Translations under genes and position numbers: made by a program
Part shown: piece after piece, positions 19,528 through 29,731 of the stretch
How positions within the stretch are numbered: the stretch's first letter is position 1
How the letters are laid out: every line of letters starts with the position of its first letter
Notes under the pieces: model-generated
Database searches by the model: none
Told to the model about the DNA's origin: nothing
What the model saw: only the letters and a program-made list of their open reading frames with translations
NCBI GenBank assembly: GCA_949752745.1
Contig: OX457029.1
Span: 10,951,511-11,015,510 of the forward strand
Direction: 5' to 3'
Length of the DNA stretch: 64,000 nt
DNA from: Protula sp. h YS-2021
Taxonomy: Eukaryota > Annelida > Polychaeta > Sabellida > Serpulidae

Positions 19528-20241
19528 CATATACTTCCACACTTTAGATTCATTTTCCTTTCGAATATCTGCAGGAGCATACTTATTAGAGAGAGAGCCA
19601 TGTGGTCTATGGTTGTAATTGTATACCAATTCTTGAAGGATGTCTGCATACCGATAAGTTTGATTATGTAGAAAATATCGATACATCATTCCCTTTAGAG
19701 TACGAATGACTCTCTCAGCAAAGTTGGCTTTAGTTTCATTCTTTGTCGTATAAGCATGAATTCTCTCATTCTTCAAAAATGCTTTTACCCATCTGTTTTT
19801 AAATTCAGTTCCTTTATCTGACCTTAGAGTTCGCGGTCTTCGACGTGTTTCATGAAAAATATTCTGGAAAGCTTGTATGACGCTGGTATGTGATTTGTTA
19901 GGTATTGGCTGCACCCACAAATATTTCGAAAACACATCAATGACCACTAATAAAAAGCGGGTGTCATCGTTATAAGAGGCTAGGTTTCCCATGTCAGCCA
20001 AATCAATATCCCACATGTCATCAATACCGCGTGTAATGACATGCTGCCTTTTAAACCTATATTTTACAGGTTGTAGTAAACTGAATGCATCTTGATTCTG
20101 TAACCATGTCTTCACTTTGGAATGAGTAATTGGTTGATCATGTTTTTTTAATATGTGATAAAGTTTGTAAGGACCAGCAAATGCACCGGGTTGACCAGGT
20201 TTAAAGTAAATATTGGTTAAGTATTCCTTCCACGTTGACAT
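19528..20241 (-). pseudogene. Integrase (rve/DDE), N-terminal and catalytic fragment, interrupted by Tc1
   Basis: From ATG 20241 (MSTWKEYLTN; upstream codons rejected). It carries an N-terminal zinc-less helical domain, then the RNase H-fold core: WDIDLADMG (first Asp), VIDVFSKYLWV, LRSDKGTEF (second Asp) and NFAERVIRTLKG (Glu). The frame runs into the Tc1 terminal repeat and stops within it (19510). Polinton B carries the intact counterpart at 42615-43733. Family role: it processes and strand-transfers the element ends, producing six-base duplications. Confidence 0.9.
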
Positions 20242-20357
20242 GTTAACACTAAATGAAAAGCACTTGTACACATACGCCACATTTTATTTCACCTCATACC
20301 TCAATCAACATATATTACATTTTATTTCGTTGTCCAATAAACACATGTTACATGTTT
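20242..20357 (-). terminator. Spacer with minus-strand polyadenylation signals
   Basis: Two TTTTATTT strings near 20284 and 20323 read AAATAAAA on the minus strand, just after the stop of the 20358 gene and before the integrase. They suggest that the early-type genes end here and that integrase begins a separate unit. Confidence 0.4.
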
Positions 20358-20690
20358 TTATAAATCAAGTATAGACACAATGGTGTGAATAATTGGCGTC
20401 CATTCATCTTCAATGCATACTAACCAACTACTTAATTCATCAAATGTTATAGCATTTAACCCATACTTCTGACAACGTTTGTTGGCATTGTCTAACACTT
20501 TATCTAAATGAATATAATATTTAGCTTCATTCCAATATGTATAGACACTTGCGAAATGGCAAGTATGTTCTTGACACTCTTCATTTTGACAAGCAGGACA
20601 TAATAAACATGCAAATTTTTTTACAGCTAATAACATTTCTTCACAATATGTTTTTTGCACAATATACTGTTTCAATGTAATGTCCGCCAT
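20358..20690 (-). CDS. Cys/His-rich small Polinton protein
   Basis: A 110-aa protein from ATG 20690 (MADITLKQYIVQ), matching the start in Polinton B. A compact metal-binding-like cluster FACLLCPACQNEECQEHTCH sits at about 28-47. The C-terminal half is helical (ELSSWLVCIEDEW). It overlaps the upstream stop by one base (TAATG). No family is recognised. Confidence 0.6.
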   Translation of the reverse strand: MADITLKQYIVQKTYCEEMLLAVKKFACLLCPACQNEECQEHTCHFASVYTYWNEAKYYIHLDKVLDNANKRCQKYGLNAITFDELSSWLVCIEDEWTPIIHTIVSILDL

Positions 20691-20977
20691 TATACTGCAA
20701 TATACATTAACCACTCTCTCACTTCATCAAACAGTCTTGGATCAAATCGAGCAAAGTGAAATGCTGCTTCCACATCAAAATTCTCAGCTCCGTCAATGGC
20801 TGAAAGCGCACACTCTTTGATGAAATCCTCACGTAAGTTTGACAAGTTCAGCGCTAAATGAGCAAGTTCCCAATAGATGCTAAAGTGTTCTAGTTGTTGT
20901 TGAACAGATCCAAAACGTTCCAGTTCAGTTAACATGTAGTTCACATACTTCTCCTTAAAACACGTTTCTACATCCAT
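20690..20977 (-). CDS. MDDVF-family paralogue, short form
   Basis: A 95-aa protein starting MDVETCFKEKYVNYMLTELE. It aligns in layout with the two genes upstream: M-D-x-F-K-x-Y-x-x-Y start, QQ-LEHFSIYWELA helix, FIKECA, then F-DVEAAF-FAR. All are predicted helical. Function is unknown. The Polinton B counterpart is at 40754. Confidence 0.55.
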   Translation of the reverse strand: MDVETCFKEKYVNYMLTELERFGSVQQQLEHFSIYWELAHLALNLSNLREDFIKECALSAIDGAENFDVEAAFHFARFDPRLFDEVREWLMYIAV

Positions 20978-21054
20978 CCTACATGTTCATATGACACGTC
21001 TGCACACTATGACGCCTGGTGAGTAAATGATTTTCAAAAAGGTGATACTGTTAG

Positions 21055-21666
21055 CTAACAACACTTGATACAGAAGTTGTCTGGTTCACACATCTTACAA
21101 TTATACTTGTGACAGTGACAATCATAATCACTGACATATCCACAAGCGCCGCAATATTCACACGTAAGTTCAAGCTGATTTTGCACGTTCATATTCTCCA
21201 ATTCAACTTCAGCCAGTCTTTTCTTGGATAGTTTTGATACCTTCATCCGATTCTCCTTTAGCAGTTTGATGACAGTTTTCACACCATGGCATTCTGTACA
21301 TGGTTCAGGTTTGGCGAATAAGACTGAGTTGATGTTATCCAACTCCTGAAGCAGGGTCTCCCATTCACCGTCATTCATGTTGATGTAATAGTTGTATTCT
21401 TTCCCTTCAAACAGCGATGTGCGCACAAAACTCACATAGCGCATGTCTTGGTATGAAATGACTTCAAGCCACTTCATCTGCGTTAAGTACAGTTTGAAGC
21501 CAATGTCGCGTAAATTTTTCAAGTTTTGACACATAATATTCCACAAAGATGGCGATAAAGCAAGCCATTTCTCTCCACGTTTGATTCGAAGAAATGGCCC
21601 AAATTCTCCATGCTCCACAGTAATGGTTAAGTTGACACTAATTTTAAAACTGCTTGTCTTCTCCAT
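21055..21666 (-). CDS. PC4-like doublet with C-terminal zinc-binding tail
   Basis: A 203-aa protein from ATG 21666, about 36 bases after its TATA box. Residues about 6-60 (FKISVNLTITVEHG, FLRIKRGEKWLALSPSLW) and 75-125 (MRYVSFVRTS, YNYYINMNDGEWETLLQEL) look like two PC4-type sheets, each ending in a W helix. The tail has CTECHG near 135 and a dense CEYCGACGY...HCHKYNCKMCE cluster, a likely multi-zinc module. A nucleic-acid-binding regulator is a reasonable guess. In Polinton B the tail is frameshifted. Confidence 0.6.
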   Translation of the reverse strand: MEKTSSFKISVNLTITVEHGEFGPFLRIKRGEKWLALSPSLWNIMCQNLKNLRDIGFKLYLTQMKWLEVISYQDMRYVSFVRTSLFEGKEYNYYINMNDGEWETLLQELDNINSVLFAKPEPCTECHGVKTVIKLLKENRMKVSKLSKKRLAEVELENMNVQNQLELTCEYCGACGYVSDYDCHCHKYNCKMCEPDNFCIKCC

Positions 21667-21701
21667 GGCTGCACAATGTAATGATGACTTTGAGTCCACT
21701 C

Positions 21702-21709
21702 CTTTTATA
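21702..21709 (-). promoter_or_regulatory. TATA box overlapping a stop codon (21705 gene / 21666 gene)
   Basis: On the minus strand GGGTATAAAAGGAG contains the TAA stop of the upstream MDDVF gene (W-V-stop) and lies about 36 bases before the next ATG at 21666. Confidence 0.7.
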
Positions 21710-22115
21710 CCCAAATATCTGCTGAGTTAGCTCCTTTTTCAAACATCTTGCAAAGTTTTGAATTCACTTCAACTCGTCCATGGTTGAAGCGAACAAGTTC
21801 TGATACATTCGTCGCCAATGGAACGTCATCATCATAATGTAAAATAATTCTATAAGCTACATCTAACATGAGTTCAGCTGCCCAAATTGTATTAGCGTTG
21901 ATAAATGCTGATTCAATGTCATAGGTGTTTCCTGGTAAATTCAGGTCTTCACATTCCCTCAGAAATGAGTGGATGAAACGATATCTTGGAATGGTCTTTC
22001 CAACAGCTTCCCAATGTAGATGTAAATTCTTCACTTGTAAAATGCAATGCCGTTCAAATTTAGGAAGTAATGAAAACACATAGTCAATATAGTTTACTTT
22101 GAACACATCATCCAT
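21705..22115 (-). CDS. MDDVF-family protein, paralogue A2
   Basis: A 136-aa protein starting MDDVFKVNYIDYVFSLLPKF. It then has VKNLHLHWEAVGKTIP, FIHSFLRECEDL, DIESAFINANTIW and C-terminal LVRFNHGRVEVNSKLC. It is about 70 percent identical by eye to the 22167 gene, so it is a tandem duplicate. It has its own TATA box. Function is unknown and no conserved catalytic residues are apparent. Confidence 0.65.
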   Translation of the reverse strand: MDDVFKVNYIDYVFSLLPKFERHCILQVKNLHLHWEAVGKTIPRYRFIHSFLRECEDLNLPGNTYDIESAFINANTIWAAELMLDVAYRIILHYDDDVPLATNVSELVRFNHGRVEVNSKLCKMFEKGANSADIWV

Positions 22116-22163
22116 AGTCTCTGCACATCTGTCTACAATGTACTAATACCTTTGAGGTCCGTT

Positions 22164-22171
22164 CTTTTATA
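22164..22171 (-). promoter_or_regulatory. TATA box overlapping a stop codon (22167 gene / 22115 gene)
   Basis: Minus-strand GGGTATAAAAGAAC includes the TAA stop (22169-22167) of the upstream paralogue and lies 49 bases before ATG 22115. Confidence 0.7.
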
Positions 22172-22604
22172 CCCAGCCATCTGCTGAATCAAGCTTTTCA
22201 AACTTCTTGCAAAGCTTTGAATTCACTTCAACTCGTCCATGGTTGAACCGAACAAGGTCTGATACATTCGTCGTCAATGGAACATCATCATCATAAAGTA
22301 AAATGATTCTTGCAGCTATAACTAACATGAGCTCCACTGCCCAAATTGTATTCGCGTTGATAAATGCTGAATCAATGTCATAAGTTGATAGTATATGTAA
22401 ATTTTCACAGTCACGTAGAAACGAGTGGATGAAAGAATGACTTGGAATAGCCTTTCCAACAGCTTCCCAATGCAGATGTAAATTATTCACTTGCTGCATC
22501 CAATTCCATTCAAAAGCAGGAAGCTTTGAAAATACATAGTTAGTATAATTCACTTTGAAGACGTCGTCCATAGTCATACATCTGTCAAGAAGTAATGCTG
22601 ACAT
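22167..22604 (-). CDS. MDDVF-family protein, paralogue A1
   Basis: A 145-aa protein with start chosen at ATG 22604 (MSALLLDRCMTMDDVFKV). An upstream in-frame ATG at 22682 lies only about 13 bases from the TATA box at 22695-22702, so it would precede the transcription start. Polinton B's orthologue also begins MSSTFHRC...MDDVF. An internal MDDVF start at 22571 is possible. Motifs are as in the adjacent paralogue: VNNLHLHWEAVGKAIP, DIDSAFINANTIW and LVRFNHGRVEVNSKLC. Confidence 0.6.
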   Translation of the reverse strand: MSALLLDRCMTMDDVFKVNYTNYVFSKLPAFEWNWMQQVNNLHLHWEAVGKAIPSHSFIHSFLRDCENLHILSTYDIDSAFINANTIWAVELMLVIAARIILLYDDDVPLTTNVSDLVRFNHGRVEVNSKLCKKFEKLDSADGWV

Positions 22605-22694
22605 TGTGAAGTATTTTCTCGTCACACAATCCCCACTTGTTAACTTGTTGACAGAATGTATTACAAGTTGACTAGTTGGCATGTTTCACTCATG

Positions 22695-22702
22695 CTTTTA
22701 TA
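22695..22702 (-). promoter_or_regulatory. TATA box of the 22604 gene
   Basis: Minus-strand TATAAAAG, the same octamer as at other early-type genes. It decides against the ATG at 22682 as start. Confidence 0.65.
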
Positions 22703-22869
22703 CTACTTCCATGTAATCAAAATATGGTGTGTAACTTTGTTCCCAAAATTGTTAAAAACGTTGACTCAGCAGAATGTCTCACATACAGTTGTAGAGCTGC
22801 ACAGCAGAGACATCTAGCGGTGAAGTCAAAATGGTATTCATCCGCGAAATAACACAAGAAATAACTGAA

Positions 22870-23230
22870 CAAAATGGTGAAATTTTCATGTAAATCGGTT
22901 AAGTATAACGAAAGTTATCCCAGTTTTAAGTTAAAATGGCTACATGCTATAAATATGCATACAGCCAGCTGCGCAAATAGCCCATGACTATGTCAAAACT
23001 AGATAGAAAACTGAATCAAACAGTGAAATTTCCAGGTAAATCGGTCAAGTATAACAAAAGTTATGCCAGTTTTAAGTTAAAATGGCTACATGCTATAAAT
23101 ATGCATACAGCCAGCTGTGCAAGTAGCTCATGATTACTTTATGACAAAACTTTACATAACACTGAATCAAATGGTGAAATTGTCATACAAATCGGTTAAC
23201 TATAACGAAAGTTATCGCAATTTTAAGTAA
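22870..23230 (+). repeat. About 150-bp subterminal tandem repeat of Polinton A
   Basis: Two and a half units begin near 22870, 23020 and 23171 with GTGAAATTTTCATGTAAATC variants. Shared blocks are TATAACGAAAGTTAT and AAAATGGCTACATGCTATAA. The array is non-coding and lies between the first leftward gene and the right terminal repeat. Confidence 0.75.
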
Positions 23231-23257
23231 GAGGGGGGTCATGAAAACCAAAGTTGT

Positions 23258-23694
23258 TTAGAATAGTCTGAAAAGGATAACTATGCTGAAATGGTAAAAT
23301 TTTCTTAGCCCTAGGGAGGGGGGGGGGGGTCCTCAAAACCGAAGTTGTTCAGAATCGTCTGAAACATATAACTATGCTGAAATCGCAAAATTTTCTTAGC
23401 CCCAGGGGGGGGGGGAGGTCATACAAACCAAACTTCTACAGAATCCTCTGAAACATATAACTATGCTGAAATCGCAAAATTTTCTTAGCCCTAGGGGGGG
23501 GGGGGGCTTAGATTTTCTTACCGGTGACAGTCTACCCCTGGGGGGGGGTCCTCAGATTTTCTTACCGGTGACAGTCGACCCCTAGGGGGGTCCTTGACAG
23601 TCGACCCCTAGGGGGGGGGGGGGTCCTTGACAGTCGACCCTAGGAGGGGGGAGGGGGGAGGGGGGTGTTCCAGAACCCTTATTTCCCTACTACT
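23258..23694 (-). repeat. Right terminal inverted repeat of Polinton A
   Basis: Mirrors 7138-7512. It has three copies of the GCTAAGAAAATTTTGCGATT block (minus strand) against one at the left, so the internal repeats have expanded unequally. Runs of up to 13 G occur on the plus strand, which runs 3' toward the end. Confidence 0.85.
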
Positions 23695-23700
23695 AAGAAG
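23695..23700 (+). other. Target-site duplication AAGAAG, right side of Polinton A
   Basis: Direct repeat of 7132-7137. Confidence 0.9.
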
Positions 23701-26700
23701 AGATAGGCTTTTATAAAATACGCACAGTGAGACGAAGGTTGTTCTTTTTTTTCCAATGGAAAGCGCGAAGACACACCAATTTTTAGACAGTGATAATTTC
23801 TCAAATTGTTAAAGCATTTGAAACTGATACATCACAGTTGGTTAAATGTCACTTTTTTAGCTTTTAGCCAATACTGCATGTGTCATCTATTGTATAAGCG
23901 CGACCAGCTCACTTTAAATTTTAAAACAGTTGTATCGTTATAATTCTGTTTTATTTACACATATATTTCAGTAAATAAAGAAAAGGGCATTTCTATAATT
24001 TTCAAATAAAATACTCCCAGTATAATGGTCAGAACTAGAGCTAACAGGCAAAAGAAAACACAACTATGGCGGATCTAAACTTCTGCTCTTACAGGCTGTG
24101 CAGTAGCATGGTTTGTTTTTAATAATAACAGTGCAATTTCAATCGATCTTAAAATGTATATATTAGGTGAGAAAGAAATAAAAAGAGTATTAAGTTACAT
24201 AACATGGTTAAGATGGAATTGCAGAAAATACGTTCATCATGTTACAAAATAAATCTGGGAAAACGTGAAGTGTAGGGAAAATGCATATTTATATGAATAA
24301 GCTAATCCCAGAATCAAAAGAAATAATCCCTTGTTAGAAATCACATTAGAGTTGCAATGTTACTCTTATTATTAATTAAATTAATTAATTGTTGGTACTT
24401 TGAAATCGTTTCAGTTGAAGCCAACGCCTCAAAGTGTGTATATGAAATTGGTATCGGTTGACATCAACGCGGAAAGTGGGCACCTGTTTTTCGTTGCGGT
24501 TGATTTCACCACGGACAGTTTGAATGACATATAGTTATATCAGACTGAATACGACGGGTTAATGGTGGAGATAGTTACATCAATCAAATAAATAAGAAAA
24601 ACACAACCAAATAGTTTCTCTTTTACAAAATTCAATCAAACAATCAGGTTGATCTCACGCTACCGTTTTGGTGTACATACAATCTTGATCATAAGTATTC
24701 CTATTTATTGCACAATTCATGAATGCATTATTCCACTCTTATATTTACTTTCTTTTTCGCAACAAAACTGGCTTGGTGATGAAACAGTTGGCCACTCGAA
24801 ATACGATGACAACATAAATCAAATTATTGCAAAATAAGAAGTGGTGCTTATAAGACATAAGCTACATCACTGAAAATGTAGAACAAGTACATTTTCTCTA
24901 AAATTAAACTTTAGTTTTTATTCAAAGCAAGATATTTCCGCATTTCCAAGAGAGCATGAAAGATATTATGAAAATAGTGCATTAAAATAATCAAACAGCT
25001 TACATATAGCAAAATCTGCATCGAGTGTGTATATATAAGTTGAAGATTTGAACACAAAATAGCCTAGTACGTTAAAGAAAATAGATAATAAGAATTGGCC
25101 ATGAAGATGGTATAGCATTTACGTGATATGCCAAGGGCGTGGTGTGTCAGGAACGTTATGTCAGGAAACCAGTGTGTTAGGAATGTTGTGTGTCATGAAC
25201 GTATTGTGCCAGGCATGTGTTGCATCACGAATATAGTGTGCCAGAAATGTGGTGTCCCAGTGATGTGTTATCCCAGGAATGTGGTAACTCAGGAATATGA
25301 TGTACCCGGAATGTGATATGCTAGGAATGTGATGTGCCAGGTATATGATTTTAATTACCAGGAATGCTTTATGACAGAAATGTGATCTCAATTTTCAGGA
25401 ATGTGCTGTTCTAGAAATGTGGTCTAAACTTTCAGGAATGTGCAGTGCAAGAAAGGCGTTGTGCAGGAATGTAATGTAAATTGCATTTCTACTATATGTT
25501 CAAGGATATTTATGTTTGTAGTGAAATCTACGAATTTTATGGGTATCATCTGACATCATGTGGAAATATGTGACAGTTATAAAAGCTTTTAATAATGTCA
25601 CTTGTGCCATGAAATTATTTCCTTAAGTAATATGTTTGAAAGTAGGATAATTTTCTCAATGTCTGGTAAAGCTATTTGTTGAATAATGATTATAAAGGAT
25701 CATTAAGATTAGACAAATACGTATGAAACACATGGATAAATCTAATGTTAACACGTTTATTCATAAAAGTTAGCGGAGTGTATAAAATAGATTTTCTCAC
25801 GTACCATCTGATCTGGTAGAGGAGCAAAAAAGAAATTGGTGGCCTTTTCTACACACAAAAGTACACATAATCATAACTAATAGTTTGCAGCTGAGCAAAT
25901 CTGATGTGTTATTTCTCTTAACGTCTTATTGCATTCACAGTATTGATTGTGATGTCCCCCGGGGAGGGAGCACTTGGCATCATATGTATTACCATGCATG
26001 TCAAATTCAAAGACGGGGAAAGGAAAAATTGTTTAAGCCAGATGCGGTCCGCGGGGATTGCACATTTTTTTAAAAAAGGAGTAATCGTCAGTTCAGTATG
26101 CATTTCAAACAAAAGTGAGATTCTCCCAGAATACCAGTCTAAGTTTGACTAAAAACGAAATTATTATCTCGAAATTAGCATTCCGCGCTCAGGGTTCATT
26201 TTAAACAAACCAAGTACGCATGGTAACCAGTTGGTACTTTAGTGTCCCCTCCAACGGTAGTGTCCTGTTATTGAATCACTGCAGTGTCTTGCATCCCAAT
26301 AATCAGAGGTGCTTCATGATGGATTTTGTTTTGATTTAGTAAGGTTTTGTGACCCCCCACCTCCGATAGGTTGCAAAACAGCTCACTCATGATCTTGAAC
26401 AGTCGCTCACTGGGGTAACATCTGAGTAAAATACCTACTGATATTCTTCAAGTTGTTGCTATTGTTTCGTCTGGCCACCACTTAGCCATTTGATTTCCTT
26501 TCTTCACTTTATTCCTGTGTGTAAGCTTGTAGATTCAGAACGCCGTGCTTTGCTTCTCCTTTCTGGGTCTCCACTGCTTCATCAACACTGCATGCTGTGC
26601 TTCGGCGGGTATTTTCATCCCCACCTGGCGTATTTTCAGTCCTCTATCATTTTTGTGGGCCCGTACAATTATCTAAATTTAAGTGTGATTTTATTTTAAC

Positions 26701-26769
26701 GTGTGTTTTATTTTAATAATTTTGGAAAAGCGCACAGTCACAGAATCGATATGAGAGCAAGGGAGTACA
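23701..26769. other. Non-coding host sequence right of Polinton A
   Basis: AT-rich, with no convincing exon. It contains a minisatellite at 25128-25470. An interspersed-repeat fragment near 25950-26240 resembles 33640-33910: both end with an ACCGCG-type box, TCAGGG and GCATGGTAACCAGT. Confidence 0.45.
25128..25470 (+). repeat. Degenerate minisatellite (unit about 16-17 bp)
   Basis: Many imperfect repeats of the form GTGCCAGGAATGTGAT. It creates open frames on both strands that are not genes. Confidence 0.7.
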
Positions 26770-27362
26770 CTATTTGTGTACAATTCTGCAAATTGCTTTG
26801 AGGGCGCGACCTTGTCTTTTGTATTCATTTTGAAAGTGCTTTTTCAAGAATTGAAGAATTGATTGCCAAGACTGTTGTTGTGCAATAGAATGAGGTCTCC
26901 GCTCTCCTCCGTAAAGCAGAGGTATGGGATTTGGACTGTAATTTGAAGCCACATAAGCACTTCTATTTAGGGGAGTGCAAGGTGGTTCTAACAGGTGCCC
27001 AGCACCCGGATACAATATCCACGTAAACTTCCGGTTCCCAGACTCGTGCAACCTTTTGGCAAGCTCCACCGATAAGCTATAATTGTGGCATTGGTCGTCA
27101 GTGCTATATAAAAGAAGAAACTTGGCTTTTGATCGCTCCACTTGAATAGCATCAGTCGGATTTGTATTTTGGTGGGCATTTGCGTACTTGGAAATCACGC
27201 CATCTGCTGTTGTAATGCATTTGTTTATATCAGTTTGGTGTGATTTAATTGGTCTTCCACGATATGTATGATGTCCAAGAAAATAACGATGTGGGCCGTT
27301 TATTGCAACACACGCCGTGACTACGTCATTGAAAGCTGCCATATGCAGGGCAATCTCACCAC
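26770..27362 (-). CDS. Acyl-CoA thioesterase / BAAT-family gene, exon 3
   Basis: Last exon of an alpha/beta-hydrolase of the acyl-CoA thioesterase / bile-acid-CoA N-acyltransferase family. The acceptor reads CAG at 27365-27363, and the first codon completes the G-G-E-I-A that follows the nucleophile motif of exon 2. It carries the acid residue context LLLYSTDDQCHNY and the His context PGAGHLLEPP, so the triad is completed here. C-terminus is ALKAICRIVHK with no obvious peroxisomal tripeptide. Exons 2 and 1 are at 27937-28222 and 29177 onward. Confidence 0.85.
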
Positions 27363-27936
27363 CTGTCAATCACAGAAAGCTGTCGTTTGCAGGGCAATCT
27401 GCATTGATATTGGTCAATTTATCAAAATCTTATATAATAACTGAATTTGTACCCACTACAATATGTTTTTTCTGATAAATTGAAATGCTTCAATTCAAGT
27501 GATTGACATTCTTCTGCAATTTTCGGAAGAATTGATTAATTTTTCGTAGTCAAAGAGTGTTAGAATTCATTACAATTTATGTGTTTCAAAGGAAATCTAG
27601 ACACTACCCAATTGAGACCATTGCCAGTGTCTATCATTGATTCTCACACTAGTTTTTGTGTCATTTGATGCCAGTTAAACAGTTATAGTGTCTGTCTGTC
27701 ATTTGATGCTGGTCATATCTTCTTTCTATTATTTGATGTTGGTCATAGTTTCTATCTGTCATTTGATGCTGGTCATAGTTTACTTTGAGCCAACGAAGTA
27801 GTATCAGCTCTCATTTTTAGTACAACGATATCATAATTTGTACATTCCTTCACTGATTATTGGTAGAAATCATTCGCCACTAAAAACAGATAATTTTTGT
27901 TTCAGTATTTGTAGGATTAAAGGAAAATGTTTTTAC
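27363..27936 (-). other. Intron 2 of the thioesterase gene, with a small tandem repeat
   Basis: Bounded by GTAAAAAC (donor, minus strand, from 27936) and CAG (acceptor). Four imperfect units around TCATTTGATGCTGGTCATAG lie at about 27655-27785. Confidence 0.7.
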
Positions 27937-28222
27937 CTTTTGACGTGCCTACGACAGCTAAACCTAGCTTCGCATCTACCATAGGCTGATTCAAAAACAC
28001 GGCAATTGCTTCATCAAAATAGTCATAATCAAACGTCAGCTCCTCTGGAAGGTCTTCATAGCCCATATAAGGCAGTGCAAATGTCGCATAACCATAGGAA
28101 GCCAATAAGGCGGCCCTATATTCCATCAGGCCTTTGGATAACCCAAACAAATCAATTACGCCTGGGTACTTGCCACTTCTGTTGGGATGAAATATCATGC
28201 CACGTACTCTGCCGGAATTTAC
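27937..28222 (-). CDS. Acyl-CoA thioesterase / BAAT-family gene, exon 2
   Basis: Encodes VNSGRVRGMIFHP, YPGVIDLFGLSKGLMEYRA and the nucleophile elbow VVGTSKG (Ser, as in thioesterases, where human BAAT has Cys). Acceptor ACAAAAG and donor AAAAG/GTAAAA agree with GT-AG. Phase is consistent on both sides, giving SKGGEI across the exon 2/3 junction. Ser favours a thioesterase over an amidating acyltransferase. Confidence 0.85.
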
Positions 28223-29176
28223 CTTTTGTGCAAAAATACCACAATGCAAAACAGCAAAACTGGCTGTGCGTAATTATTTAAGGATGTGTTGTTCCCTTTG
28301 ACACAAGTGTTTTATTCATTTTACTTAATTTTCTAACAAATTACAACAATAACAAATACATATAATACAATAATAAGTGATTTTTTTATTAAAATGATTT
28401 TTTTTTGCTGCTATGCCTTATTCAGCATTTAAAACGGTTTAATGAGAACTTCTTATTACTAGTATCTATTGCATTATACATTCTTTACTTTCTAAATTAA
28501 AGACATTATAGAAGTTGCGTTTGTGAATAAATAATTTGGCCCTAAATATTATTCTTCCAATTCCGCGTCTCAGTGTGTATTAGTATATGTTTGTTATGCC
28601 AAAGCCATTGCTAGAGAACTTGAATTTTATTGTTAAGACTATCAATTACAGAGAACAATCTCAGCAAAATACCTTTATACAAAATTTGCGTTTCAGGACA
28701 AGATAAAAAGTACTTCACCGATGAACCCTTTTTGACACAAAAATTTCATAACAAAGCGTAGTTTAGGAAGTGCTAGATTTTTATAATAGTGATTTTACCT
28801 TGAGTGACAGAAATGGCAGATCTTATTTTTAAGATTCACTTCTAAAATTTTGTTGACCTGATTAAAATATATTTTAGAGAAAAATGTTTTGTTAAAATAT
28901 CTCATTTGTGCAAAAATGAAGTGCAAAGAATAATTTTTATCCGTATTCACCTTTAAATCTTAAACACAATCCATTTGGACCAGCAGTATAGAGTTAATGT
29001 AGTTTCATCCTCTAGTAGGCTTGTTTTAGTTGTAATTACTTTCTATCCCTTGCTCGTTACTCTTTCGTTTTATTGCACAAGCTACAACTTTAACTTAATA
29101 AGAAGTAACAGAGCGGAGTTCAGTTTTAATGCAATGCAGGTTTTGATTCTGTTTTGAGATAATCGTTTCGTCTTAC
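28223..29176 (-). other. Intron 1 of the thioesterase gene
   Basis: AT-rich. Donor GTAAGACG at 29176 and acceptor at 28223-28224 on the minus strand. Nothing else recognised. Confidence 0.7.
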
Positions 29177-29731
29177 CTTACTTCTTTGAGTATCAGTCGC
29201 GAGGTACCAGCGCTCTATAAAAGCCTCACACAAACTATTACCACTTGTCTCAGACCAATTTGTGACATTCTTGTGGCCTTGGACCGCAGCTAGTTTAACT
29301 ATGTAAGGAGTGTCGACATTTTTCTTATATAATCGCGCATGTTTCGGCTCATCCGATGACGGCACCATACTCCAGAATAATCCCATAGCATCAACGCCCT
29401 GGTACGATCCTCCAAGAGAGGCCTGCCTACTCAAGTGCACATTTCCGATGTTATCAGCGATAAAATGTCCCCATGATATCCGCTTTGCTTTGGCTTCGTT
29501 GAGAGAGGCCACAACCGTTATCTCCTGGAAAGGCTTCAGATTTACCAGCGACAGCTCTATATCCTCGTCAACCATAGCACTCGGGTGGCTGATGAGAAAT
29601 TTTGGCATTTTTGTAAATATATTCAACGTGCCTGCAATTTTGAAATATAATTTTCTCTGCCACGTATGCACATGAATTTTGGTATTCAGATTCGTGACAC
29701 AATAGTGCAGCACAATGTAACTGCATAACAC
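29177..29731 (-). CDS. Acyl-CoA thioesterase / BAAT-family gene, exon 1
   Basis: Holds the N-terminal beta-sandwich domain of the family: AMVDEDIELSLVNLKPFQ, SLGGSYQGVDAMGLFWSM and CEAFIERWYLATD. It ends TQRSK before the donor. Two starts are possible: ATG 29731 would add 41 residues, and ATG 29608 (MPKFLISHP) gives the family's usual length and is preferred. The enzyme would hydrolyse fatty acyl-CoA. An earlier exon cannot be excluded. Confidence 0.8.

Larger units (their letters stand above)
7138..23694. mobile_element. Polinton A (Maverick/Polinton element, 16,557 bp)
   Basis: The element begins AGTAGTAGGGAAATAAGGG and ends with its reverse complement, between AAGAAG duplications. Polintons classically start with AG, have terminal inverted repeats of hundreds of bases and make six-base duplications. 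Inside are all hallmark genes: PolB, integrase, packaging ATPase, adenain-like protease, double-jelly-roll major capsid protein and a penton-like protein. The genes form two convergent blocks meeting at about 12,950. Damage: a Tc1 element splits the integrase; the penton start is frameshifted; the protease ATG is lost; one virion gene has two stops and another a frameshift. PolB, ATPase and major capsid frames are intact. Confidence 0.95.

Noticed and set aside
22605..22682. Extended N-terminus (MPTSQLVIHS) for the first MDDVF gene
   Set aside because: The ATG at 22682 is only about 13 bases from the TATA box, so it would lie upstream of the transcript start.
25128..25391. Open frames on both strands
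   Set aside because: By-products of the CAGGAATGTG minisatellite.
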